Shown here in pieces: positions 1 to 7,219 of a DNA stretch of 32,697 nt; position 1 is the first letter of the stretch, and each line of letters opens with the position of its first letter. Position numbers and translations under genes: made by a program. Source of the stretch: SYIM01 sp044359405 (lineage in GTDB: Bacteria > Pseudomonadota > Gammaproteobacteria > Burkholderiales > Burkholderiaceae_E); contig JBIKMC010000004.1 of the NCBI GenBank assembly GCA_044359405.1, positions 1 to 32,697 of the forward strand, in the 5' to 3' direction. The notes beneath the pieces were generated by a model that worked only from the letters and a program-made list of their open reading frames with translations, made no database searches and was not told the origin of the DNA.

Positions 1-31
1 CGCCAATGTCTATGCCGATACGGTAGGACAT
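1..31 (-). CDS. N-terminus of a hydantoinase A (HyuA)-like protein, cut by window edge
   Basis: The reverse strand from base 31 opens with ATG and encodes MSYRIGIDIG before the window ends. This resembles the start of HyuA/oxoprolinase-type proteins, which begin with a short lead and then an ASKHA-fold nucleotide-binding strand (GIDIGGTFTD). A GAGGA ribosome site lies about 8 bases upstream. The gene follows the aldolase-family gene on the same strand with a gap of about 45 bp, so it is probably the last visible member of the TRAP operon. Only ten residues are visible, so the family call is tentative. Another ASKHA protein such as a sugar kinase could start the same way. Confidence 0.5.
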   Translation of the reverse strand, partial: MSYRIGIDIG

Positions 32-75
32 GAAAAATCCTCGAAAAGGAGAGCGCCGGTCGGTGCGGACTTTGG

Positions 76-1137
76 TCAGCCCGTGGCTAGAGCAACCCTC
101 ACCGCGGCGAGGGCCTGATCGATATCGACGTTCGTCACGCCTCGGTACAGCGCAAATCGAACGTGATGGGCATCCATTTGCAGCGCGAGTAGTCCCAGGG
201 CTGCGCAGCGTTGCACAAAGTCGGCGGCACCCAAGGAGCCGCCCAGCCGCACCAGAACTAGGCTGGTGATGTTGAGTGGCGAGACGACGTTCAGACCCTG
301 GGTTTGCAGCCCGGTTGCCAAGCGGCGCGCAAGCGCCTGAACCCCTGCCAGATGGGATAAATCGTCCAGGCCTGTCAGTGTGGCTGCGCAGCTTGGACCA
401 ACGGGCCGCAGGCCACCACCCAGCCGCTGGCGCAGGACAAGCGCGCGCGCGATATCGGAGCGACTGGCACCAAGGACGGCTGCCACTGGCGCTCCGAATG
501 CCTTGTTCAGACTGACGGACACGGTATCGAAACCGTTTGCCAGTGTCGCCAGCGGAACGCCAAGCGCTGTGGCTGCCTGAAATAGCCGCGATCCATCGAG
601 GTGGGCACGCGCGCCGCAGGTGTGCGCCAGCTCTGCGATCGCGTGGGTGGCTGCGACTGGCAAGGGTAGTCCACCGCCACGGTTGTGAGTGTTTTCCAGG
701 GCGCACATGGCGACTCGGCTGCGCTGGGCATCAGCGGCTACCGACATCGCCTCACGCCAGGCCGTGATGGGTGGCAGTACTACATCTGCGGCTTCGTCAT
801 TGGATTGCGCAGTGACCACCTCTGGAATGACACCAGCCCAGGCCGCGGCAGCGCCAGCCTCCGACAGCATCATGTGGGCTTGCGGCTGAACCAGCAGACG
901 TTCACCCGGCTGTGCCGATAACAGCACTGCAACCGTGTTAGCCATCGTGCAGGTTGGAAAAATCAGCGTGTCCTCGCAGCCCAGTAACTCGGCCATTCGT
1001 GCTTCGAGTTTTTGTTGCCACGGGTCTTCGCGAAGCCCGAAGAAAAGCGGGCCTCTTGCCGCACGGGCAGCGGCCTCTAACATCGCGTCGCTGGGGCGCG
1101 CAATAAAGTCGCTACGCAGATCGACCACTGAGCCCAC
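76..1137 (-). CDS. Threonine-aldolase-family PLP enzyme (beta-eliminating lyase)
   Basis: This 353-residue protein belongs to the fold-type I PLP family of low-specificity threonine aldolases and related beta-eliminating lyases, which cleave beta-hydroxy amino acids such as threonine to glycine and an aldehyde. The family opening DLRSD is present at residues 6-10. ENTHN at 148-152 and HLDGSR at 179-184 match conserved PLP-site motifs, and SLNKAFGAP carries the probable Schiff-base lysine K212. The length is usual. The start is GTG, one base after the TAA stop of the upstream DctM gene, with a GAAGGG-like ribosome site inside the dctM end. A second in-frame GTG lies three codons on. The location suggests that the TRAP system imports this enzyme's substrate or a precursor. 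Exact substrate and stereochemistry are unknown. Confidence 0.85.
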   Translation of the reverse strand: MGSVVDLRSDFIARPSDAMLEAAARAARGPLFFGLREDPWQQKLEARMAELLGCEDTLIFPTCTMANTVAVLLSAQPGERLLVQPQAHMMLSEAGAAAAWAGVIPEVVTAQSNDEAADVVLPPITAWREAMSVAADAQRSRVAMCALENTHNRGGGLPLPVAATHAIAELAHTCGARAHLDGSRLFQAATALGVPLATLANGFDTVSVSLNKAFGAPVAAVLGASRSDIARALVLRQRLGGGLRPVGPSCAATLTGLDDLSHLAGVQALARRLATGLQTQGLNVVSPLNITSLVLVRLGGSLGAADFVQRCAALGLLALQMDAHHVRFALYRGVTNVDIDQALAAVRVALATG

Positions 1138-1138
1138 T

Positions 1139-2443
1139 TTAGCCCTTCATGTGTGACACCAGCCACAGGGCGAGTGAAGGATAAAAATACAGAAGGAAGG
1201 TCAAGACACTGAGCATGACCGCATAGGGCAGAGATGCCCACGCAATCGTCTTCATCGGGACGTCGCCTGCGATCGATTGCACGGCGAACAAGTTAAGTCC
1301 GACTGGGGGGGAGAGCTGGGCGAGCTCGCTTTGAATGACCAGAATCACGCCGAACCAGACCGGATCCATACCCATCTTGGTAAGTGTTGGCAGGATGACC
1401 GGTACTGTGAGTAGCATCATCGAAATGCCATCGAGAAACGTACCCAGCAGCACATACAGCACGAAGAGCATCGAAAAAAACAGCAGCGGTGACAGTTGCA
1501 GATCGACCAGAAACTTGGCCAGCTCGCGAGCGATACCTGCCTGCACGACGGCGTACCCGAGAATCTGTCCCGCGATGATGATCAGGATCACGACACTGCT
1601 GACCGCGACCGAGGTGGTAAGAGCCTGGCGAGCCTTTGCCAGGTCGAGCTCACCGTAAAAATAGGCCAGGAGCAGGGAGAGCAGGCATCCGAATCCGGCC
1701 GCCTCGGTCGGTGTGACAACGCCCCAATACATGCCACCAATGATCGACAGAATCAGCACGACGACGGGAACACACTGCCAAAGCGCGAACAGGTAGTCGC
1801 GCGCGGTGTAGTGCGTGGCCTTGGGGGGCACCAGCGAGGGATCGCGTAGTGCACGCCATGCAACGTAGGCCATGAACATCACCACAGCAATCGCACCCGG
1901 CACGATGGTCGCTACGAACAGATCGATCACCGATTCCTGGACGACTGCTGCGTAGACGAGCAGAAAGATGCTCGGCGGAATCAGATTGCCCAGAGCGCCG
2001 CCGCCCGTGAGTGTTCCCAGCGTAAGCGAGTCTGCATAGCCGCGACGACGCATTTCGGGCAAGGCCACCGTACCGATGGTCAGCGCCGTGGCGGTAGATG
2101 ATCCGGATATCGCTGAAAACAGAGCACACGCCGCAATATTTGCCTGTGCAAGGTTGCCTGGAAGACGATTGAGAAGGACCGATACGCCCTGATAAAACCG
2201 GCTTGAGGCGCCGCTGCGTAGAATGATTTCGCCCATTAAAACAAAGAGTGGAACCGCGCTTAAGGTGAATGAGTTCGCAGTGTTCCAGACGATGTCGCCC
2301 AGCGTTGGCCACAACAGCGTGCCTGACTGCACGGTGATACCGACCAGACCTACGAGCATCATCGCACCGACCACGGGGATCCCGATGGCGATAGCGCCGC
2401 CAAGCAGCGCGGCGTATAGAAGAAGGGCGCTCTGCCAGCTCAC
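1139..2443 (-). CDS. TRAP transporter large membrane subunit (DctM family)
   Basis: This 434-residue polytopic inner-membrane protein is the ion-driven transport subunit of a TRAP carrier. The DctM family normally has about 12 membrane spans and 420-440 residues. The chain is hydrophobic throughout and has family-typical stretches such as GGALGNLIPPS near the middle and SPPVGLNLF near the C-terminus, which are the paired re-entrant hairpin regions. The start codon is GTG. It forms a GTGA overlap with the stop of the DctQ gene, so translation is probably coupled. The aldolase-family gene follows immediately. The transported solute is presumably a small acid or amino-acid derivative, judging from the neighbours only. 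Confidence 0.92.
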   Translation of the reverse strand: MSWQSALLLYAALLGGAIAIGIPVVGAMMLVGLVGITVQSGTLLWPTLGDIVWNTANSFTLSAVPLFVLMGEIILRSGASSRFYQGVSVLLNRLPGNLAQANIAACALFSAISGSSTATALTIGTVALPEMRRRGYADSLTLGTLTGGGALGNLIPPSIFLLVYAAVVQESVIDLFVATIVPGAIAVVMFMAYVAWRALRDPSLVPPKATHYTARDYLFALWQCVPVVVLILSIIGGMYWGVVTPTEAAGFGCLLSLLLAYFYGELDLAKARQALTTSVAVSSVVILIIIAGQILGYAVVQAGIARELAKFLVDLQLSPLLFFSMLFVLYVLLGTFLDGISMMLLTVPVILPTLTKMGMDPVWFGVILVIQSELAQLSPPVGLNLFAVQSIAGDVPMKTIAWASLPYAVMLSVLTFLLYFYPSLALWLVSHMKG

Positions 2444-2961
2444 GAGATGGTCTCAGAGATCGTGTTCGAGCGGCGCGGCGTAAGGCCCATGGCCCGGCGT
2501 ACCAGCTCTTCCAGGTAGGCGGCGCACAGCACTGCGTAGCCCAATGGCAGAACGGCCTGCGGCCAGACCAGTGGTGTTCGCGAGGGCTGAATGGACACAG
2601 TACCGAATTTCGCGCTCGCCAGCACCAGGGATGTAGTCGAGTACAAGAGCACAACGCAGATCGCCAGCCCGATGAGAGCGGCCACAAAACCAGCCGCGTG
2701 ACGGCCAAATGGTCCGAGGCGATCGACGATGGCGGTCATACTCAGGTGTCGATCCGAACGCAGCAGATGCACCGCGCCCAACATCGTCATCCAGACCATC
2801 GCATAGCCGCCGTATTCGTCCGCAATCAGCGTTGAGCCGCCAAAACCGTAGCGAGCGACCACCTCAACGTTCGTCAGAACCAGCAACGCCACGAGCAGGA
2901 CGCAGGCGAGCGCTTCCAGGGCGCGCTCGGCCGCGCCCATCGCACGGCCCAGAGCGTTCAT
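2440..2961 (-). CDS. TRAP transporter small membrane subunit (DctQ family)
   Basis: This protein of about 173 residues has four hydrophobic segments, as expected for the DctQ subunit that pairs with DctM in the inner membrane. Typical elements are the amphipathic N-terminus, VARYGFGG after the first span, and the charged RSDRHLSM stretch in the middle of the protein. I place the start at the ATG that makes an ATGA overlap with the DctP stop. A longer reading frame extends 25 codons upstream inside dctP but is not needed. Both ends overlap neighbours by 4 bp, the mark of a compact translationally coupled dctPQM unit. Confidence 0.9.
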   Translation of the reverse strand: MNALGRAMGAAERALEALACVLLVALLVLTNVEVVARYGFGGSTLIADEYGGYAMVWMTMLGAVHLLRSDRHLSMTAIVDRLGPFGRHAAGFVAALIGLAICVVLLYSTTSLVLASAKFGTVSIQPSRTPLVWPQAVLPLGYAVLCAAYLEELVRRAMGLTPRRSNTISETIS

Positions 2962-3962
2962 GTACCGCAGGCTTTGCTGGCGCCCTCGAGCAGCTTTTGC
3001 GCCACAGGCCCATTGGCTTTTGCCCAATCTGCCCACATGGGCTGCATCAGATCCCGCGCCCGACGCTTGTCCTCAGCGCTAGGCTCCACAAGTGTCACTT
3101 TATTGGCGACGAGATTACGCCTGGCGGACTGATCGCCGTCCTCGGACATCTGTCGATATTTCGGCGTCCATTCCCGCATCTTCGCCTGCAGAATGTCGCG
3201 CACGTCAGCGGACAGCTTGCCGAGTTCAGCCGAGTTGACCAACATGACCTGGTGACCCATGGTCAGGTTGACCATATAGCCAGTCTTGACGATCTCAAAT
3301 GCCTTCCAGTCGTTGGCCGAAAGGGCCGACGTGATGGCGCCGTCGATGACCTTGCGCTCAAGCGCGGGAATCACTTCAGCTGATGTGATTGACACGGCAC
3401 TACCGCCAAGGCGCTTCATCATCTCAACCTGCTCGGGGTTCCAGGCGCGTACCTTCATCCCCTTCAGATCTTCCAGCTTTGTGACGGGGCGGTTCAGCCA
3501 GAGATTTTGCGGCGGCATGGTCCAGTGAATGCCAACGGTCAGACCGAACTTTCGTTTGAGCTCTGCTTCTGCCGTTGGTACCACGGCGGGCAGGGCCTTA
3601 TCGAATTGTTCGTAAGTGGTGCACAAAAAAGGCAGCTGCAGCACGTTTAAGTCAGGCAGATCGCCAGCGACGAAGCCCAGCGCGACATCGGCCATTTGAA
3701 CCTGATTGGTGGATACAACGCGGGGTACGTCAGGGGCCTTGAACGGAAGCTCCCCTGCTGCCAGCACCGTGATTTTGAGACGCCCTCCGGTGGCCTTGGC
3801 GACGTCTTCCGCAAATGCGCGGTTGAGTTGTGCAGGTTTGTCGTTCGTGGGGAAGTAGGTAAAGAAGCGCCACTCGACGGGGGCCTGCGCGTGTGCTGCC
3901 AGAGCCCAGGCTGAGGCAACACAGCTCAATAGGGCGCTTCGAAGTAATTTGATGCCAGTCAT
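2958..3962 (-). CDS. TRAP transporter periplasmic solute-binding protein (DctP family)
   Basis: This 334-residue periplasmic receptor captures the solute and delivers it to the DctQM pair. A Sec signal peptide covers residues 1-24 and ends in AHA before Q. The family arginine that usually pairs with a substrate carboxylate is R172 in GMKVRAW. The open frame runs further upstream, but the ATG at 3962 follows an AAGGAG ribosome site and begins a normal signal peptide. It is the first gene of the dctP-dctQ-dctM-aldolase-hyuA run. The promoter and an operator-like dyad lie directly upstream. The carboxylate-binding arginine suggests an organic-acid or amino-acid-like ligand, but the exact ligand is unknown. 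Confidence 0.92.
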   Translation of the reverse strand: MTGIKLLRSALLSCVASAWALAAHAQAPVEWRFFTYFPTNDKPAQLNRAFAEDVAKATGGRLKITVLAAGELPFKAPDVPRVVSTNQVQMADVALGFVAGDLPDLNVLQLPFLCTTYEQFDKALPAVVPTAEAELKRKFGLTVGIHWTMPPQNLWLNRPVTKLEDLKGMKVRAWNPEQVEMMKRLGGSAVSITSAEVIPALERKVIDGAITSALSANDWKAFEIVKTGYMVNLTMGHQVMLVNSAELGKLSADVRDILQAKMREWTPKYRQMSEDGDQSARRNLVANKVTLVEPSAEDKRRARDLMQPMWADWAKANGPVAQKLLEGASKACGT

Positions 3963-3995
3963 CACGAGTCTCCTTGGCTTTGGGTGGTTTGGCCA

Positions 3996-4024
3996 ACTAT
4001 AGGCTCCGGCCAAGCAAGACCGCA
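3996..4024 (-). promoter_or_regulatory. Probable sigma-70 promoter of the first TRAP operon
   Basis: Read on the minus strand, TATAGT (3996-4001, 5 of 6 to consensus) lies about 34 bases ahead of the dctP ATG, leaving a short leader that contains the ribosome site. The -35 region about 17 bp further upstream (around 4019-4024) matches poorly, which suits a promoter that needs an activator. The dyad at 4026-4051 abuts it. Confidence 0.4.
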
Positions 4025-4025
4025 A

Positions 4026-4051
4026 TACCAGAAATCGCTGGTAATTTCTGG
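4026..4051. promoter_or_regulatory. Overlapping double dyad, probable operator of the TRAP operon
   Basis: Two perfect inverted repeats interlock here. TACCAG (4026-4031) pairs with CTGGTA (4038-4043), and CCAGAAAT (4028-4035) pairs with ATTTCTGG (4044-4051). The element sits immediately upstream of the presumed -35 box of the dctP promoter. Symmetric 8+8 arms suit a dimeric regulator, but no regulator gene is visible nearby on this side. Confidence 0.5.
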
Positions 4052-4317
4052 GTCGTTGAGGGTTTCGAAGCTTTAGGCTTGCCGCCCAGCCTGAAATTGA
4101 AGTGGGTTCGCTCGTCGGCACAACAGTCTCGGAGCAAGAGGTCGATGGGCGAGCAAACTCCATCTGAGCACCGCAGGGAACTTGGAAGTGCCGCTTGACC
4201 AGCCCAAGGTGTCTGGCGTACCTGGGGGTGGGCGAGTTCGATTGCAATTAATAACGGTCAAACACGCCTAACCCATCATTTCACAGTGCTGGCGCTTTAG
4301 AACTAGCTGCGATGGGT
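4052..4317. other. Remainder of the 355-bp gap between the enolase-superfamily and dctP genes
   Basis: I see no convincing gene here. The only structure noted is a distant inverted pair, ACCCATC (4271-4277) and GATGGGT (4311-4317), just past the stop of the enolase-superfamily gene. The loop of 33 bases and the absence of a T-run make it a poor terminator. Confidence 0.4.
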
Positions 4318-5412
4318 CTATCCACTGCACTGATAGGTTGCTTTTTCCAGCCAAGCCGGGTTGATTTCGACACCCCATCCAGGCTCCTGAGGTATCTGCA
4401 CCATACCGTCTTTTACCTGCAGAGGATTTCGGAGCAGCCCCTGCTCCCAAGGGTAGAAGTCGGCTCCCTCGATGGAAAACTCAAGGTAGGGGCCGGCATT
4501 CCTAATCGCTCCAAGAATGTGCAAGGTGAAGGTTGTGACTAGGGACTGGTTAGCCGCATGCGGTGTGACCAGCATGCCAAGTTCCTCGGCCATGCGGGCT
4601 ACTTTTAGGAAGCGGTGTACTCCACCGATGTAGCAGACATCCGGTTGTGCGACATCCATGACTCGATTCTCTAACAGATAACGCCAGACGGTGAGATCAC
4701 AGTCTTGCTCTCCGCCGGTCACGTCCAGCTCGAGCGCCTCTTTGACTTCTCGGGTCCAGGCGTGTTCCCAATAGGGGCACGGTTCTTCAAAATGAACGAT
4801 GCCGTTATCCTGTAGCAGATGACCCACTTCGATGGCGCGCTTTGGTGTGAAGCCACTGTTCCCGTCAGCCAGAAGCCTGATTTCTGTCCCTAGACCTTTA
4901 CGCAGGGTTGGGATAAGCATTTCCGTTCGCCCAGGCCATTCATCCTGGTCGTGTCCACATTGTCTACCGACACGAAATTTGAAAGCTGAGAAACCGTGCG
5001 TATCGCGTAAACGCTGAAAGCGAGCGAGTTCCTCCTCGGGCTTGATAGATCGCTGCATGCTGGAGCCGTAGACGGGAAAAGCTCTGGGAATACCCCCCAG
5101 AAGTTCGCAAACGCTTTTTCCCTCTAGTTTGCCGCGTAAGTCCCATAGAGCCGTATCTAAGCCCGAAATAGCTCGCAGTAACCATGAACCGGTGAATTTG
5201 TGCTCGAACTCTGGGAGCCGGTCGACCAGTCCGGCGATGTCGAGTGCATCAGCCCCGAGCGCATATCGCGCTACCTGGCGATGAAAGATCTGGGCGGTGA
5301 TGTCGGACTGATAGTTTGATAACTGACCCCAACCTTCATGGCCGTCGTATGTCGTGACTCGGACAAAACCAGTGAATTGATCAGCAAAAGTTTCGAGGCG
5401 TTTGATCTTCAT
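4318..5412 (-). CDS. Enolase-superfamily enzyme, mandelate racemase group (sugar-acid dehydratase-like)
   Basis: This 364-residue protein has the mandelate racemase/muconate lactonizing fold. Metal ligands are D183, E209 and E235, and the general base dyad is D258/H285. These spacings (26, 26, 23 and 27) equal those of mandelate racemase. N185 in DGNSG and E311 also fit. The second-strand motif is K145-F-R147, a KxR in place of the usual KxK, seen in some acid-sugar dehydratase subgroups. The insert after R147 (GRQCGHDQDEW) is polar. Such enzymes abstract the proton alpha to a carboxylate, giving racemisation or dehydration of an aldonic or aldaric acid. It is the last gene of a sugar-type ABC operon, 27 bp after a permease. 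No clear ribosome site precedes the ATG. Substrate unknown. Confidence 0.85.
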   Translation of the reverse strand: MKIKRLETFADQFTGFVRVTTYDGHEGWGQLSNYQSDITAQIFHRQVARYALGADALDIAGLVDRLPEFEHKFTGSWLLRAISGLDTALWDLRGKLEGKSVCELLGGIPRAFPVYGSSMQRSIKPEEELARFQRLRDTHGFSAFKFRVGRQCGHDQDEWPGRTEMLIPTLRKGLGTEIRLLADGNSGFTPKRAIEVGHLLQDNGIVHFEEPCPYWEHAWTREVKEALELDVTGGEQDCDLTVWRYLLENRVMDVAQPDVCYIGGVHRFLKVARMAEELGMLVTPHAANQSLVTTFTLHILGAIRNAGPYLEFSIEGADFYPWEQGLLRNPLQVKDGMVQIPQEPGWGVEINPAWLEKATYQCSG

Positions 5413-5439
5413 GGTTGGTCCATGGTTTGTATCGCGTAG

Positions 5440-6267
5440 TCAGCCCTTTACAGCGCCCGCCGCAAGGCCACGAATGAAATAGCGACTAAGAAACGAAAAC
5501 ATCAAAAAAAGCGGAACAGCAATCAGCGTTGAACCGGCCATCAGTTCTCCCCAACGCAACTCGTAAACGCCAACCATGGTTTCGAGGCCCACTGGCAGTG
5601 TCTTGTTAGCGTCATTACTGATCATGACAAAACCGAATATGTAGTCTGTCCATGAAAGCAGGAACGCAAAAATCGCCACTGTAACGATCCCTGGGAGGGT
5701 CAACGGTAGTACCACGCGCAGAAAAGCTCCGAGGCGCGAGCAACCGTCGACCATCGCTGCCTCTTCCACGTCAGGTGGTAGTTGTTTGAAAAAGCCCCAG
5801 AGTAGCCAGACGCCCAGGGGTAGTGCGATTGCAGTGTGCGCAACCACCAGGGCTATCAAAGAATCGTAAATCCCGATGGTGACGAACAGGGACGCGAGCG
5901 GTATTGCCAGAAGTAGCGGTGGAAACATGTAGGCATAGAGCATGGTGCCGACCACGAACGTTTTGCCCGGAAAATGAAGTCGGGTTACAGCGTATGCAAT
6001 CAAGGTCGACAGGGATATCGTGATGACGACTGTGCCAAGCGCTACGATCATCGAGTTCCGAAACCAACCGGGATAGTCGGTGAGGCTCAGCAGCACCTGG
6101 TAGCTCTGTAAAGACCATGGACCGGGTAGAAGGTTAGCGCTGGTGTAGAGCGCAGAGGGATCGCGCAGACTCGTTATCACCATCCAGTAGATCGGAAACA
6201 GCGAGTAGAGCACCGTCGCCGCCAGAAGGAGAAAGAGCGCGCCTCTTTTGAGTAGATCAGCCCACAT
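5440..6267 (-). CDS. ABC sugar-type permease, MalG/UgpE-like
   Basis: This 275-residue inner-membrane protein is one of two permeases of a CUT1 (carbohydrate uptake) ABC importer. It has about six spans. The EAA loop that docks on the ATPase reads EEAAMVDGCSRLGAF, followed by LPLTLPG. The last residues, a positively charged RYFIRGLAAGAVKG, are characteristic of MalG-type permeases. An AAGGA ribosome site sits 8 bases before the ATG, inside the end of the preceding permease gene. The gap to that gene is 4 bp. Confidence 0.92.
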   Translation of the reverse strand: MWADLLKRGALFLLLAATVLYSLFPIYWMVITSLRDPSALYTSANLLPGPWSLQSYQVLLSLTDYPGWFRNSMIVALGTVVITISLSTLIAYAVTRLHFPGKTFVVGTMLYAYMFPPLLLAIPLASLFVTIGIYDSLIALVVAHTAIALPLGVWLLWGFFKQLPPDVEEAAMVDGCSRLGAFLRVVLPLTLPGIVTVAIFAFLLSWTDYIFGFVMISNDANKTLPVGLETMVGVYELRWGELMAGSTLIAVPLFLMFSFLSRYFIRGLAAGAVKG

Positions 6268-6271
6268 ACAC

Positions 6272-7138
6272 TCAATCCTTTTGATCGAGCGGGAAAAAGC
6301 GAAAATAGACGATGATTAGAGCCGATAAAATCAAGAATGAAATCGTCGAAACTGCTGCTCCTTTTCCAACATCGTATAACTCAAAAGCCAAACGGTAGGA
6401 AAGCACTGGAAGGTGCTCAGTGGCCCTTTGCGGCCCTCCCCGCGTCATCAACCAAATGATGTCGAATTTATTGAACATCCATATGGTTCGAAGTAAAAGC
6501 ACCACCAGAATCACCGAACGAAGTTGTGGCAATGTGATATGCACAAAACGTTTCCAAGCACTCGCGCCATCGATTCGGGCAGCTTCGTACAGTTCGTCTG
6601 GAATTGCTTGCAGACCTGCCAGACAGGCCAGCGTGACGAACGGCGTCCATACCCAGACACTGATCACGATCACAGTCGCCATCGCGGCTGCTGGATGATC
6701 AGCCCACGCGACATGACCGTATCCCAATGCTGTTGACAGATGACTGGCTATACCGGTGGAGCCGTCAAGCATCCAACGGAACGTTAGGGCTACAACCACC
6801 GTTGGCAGTAGATAGGGCAGCACTGAGACACTACGAATCAGCGCAATGCCTGGCAGTTTCTGATCTAATAAAATGGCTAATCCAAGACCAATCCCCAGTT
6901 GCAGGGCGATGGAAAACCCAGCAAATATGACGCCTCGCCCCAGCGCTGACCAGAACTCAGGCATCTGGAGCACGTGTACGTAATTTGCGAACCCAACCCA
7001 CTCAGGCGCTGAGATAAGGGACTTGCGCTGCTGGAAGCTCAGTTCGACCGCATGATAGGCGGGATAGAAAATCAGAATCGCCGTCAGCGTTAATGCAAGA
7101 AAGAAAATAGCGTAGACGACACGATCACTGCGCATCAT
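6272..7138 (-). CDS. ABC sugar-type permease, MalF/UgpA-like
   Basis: This 288-residue membrane protein is the partner permease of the same importer. It has about six spans and an EAA loop, YEAARIDGASAWKRFVHI, followed by LPQL. The N-terminal span and the ELSFQ stretch are common in CUT1 permeases. The first of two adjacent ATG codons is taken as the start because GGAG lies about 6 bases before it. An 81-bp gap containing a stem-loop separates it from the binding-protein gene upstream. Confidence 0.92.
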   Translation of the reverse strand: MMRSDRVVYAIFFLALTLTAILIFYPAYHAVELSFQQRKSLISAPEWVGFANYVHVLQMPEFWSALGRGVIFAGFSIALQLGIGLGLAILLDQKLPGIALIRSVSVLPYLLPTVVVALTFRWMLDGSTGIASHLSTALGYGHVAWADHPAAAMATVIVISVWVWTPFVTLACLAGLQAIPDELYEAARIDGASAWKRFVHITLPQLRSVILVVLLLRTIWMFNKFDIIWLMTRGGPQRATEHLPVLSYRLAFELYDVGKGAAVSTISFLILSALIIVYFRFFPLDQKD

Positions 7139-7162
7139 GTTCGTCTCCCACCGATGAGGCTT

Positions 7163-7204
7163 CGTGGGCGTGGGGTAGCCCGGATTTGACTGCGGGCGCC
7201 CACG
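7163..7204 (-). promoter_or_regulatory. Stem-loop between the binding-protein and permease genes
   Basis: The outer arms CGTGGGC (7163-7169) and GCCCACG (7198-7204) pair perfectly. Inner arms GCCCG (7178-7182) and CGGGC (7193-7197) also pair around a 10-base loop, with an 8-base bulge on one side. There is no T-run. Such structures after binding-protein genes often stabilise the 5' mRNA or attenuate read-through, so that the receptor is made in excess over the permeases. Confidence 0.5.
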
Positions 7205-7219
7205 CGTCGCCTTCTGATA

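Noticed and set aside
1650..2708. 352-codon open frame on the minus strand across dctM and dctQ
   Set aside because: It lies in another frame of two clear TRAP genes; its translation is Arg/Ser/Cys-rich with no family features, as expected of a high-GC shadow.
4271..4317. ACCCATC/GATGGGT inverted pair as terminator of the ABC operon
   Set aside because: The loop is 33 bases and there is no T-run.
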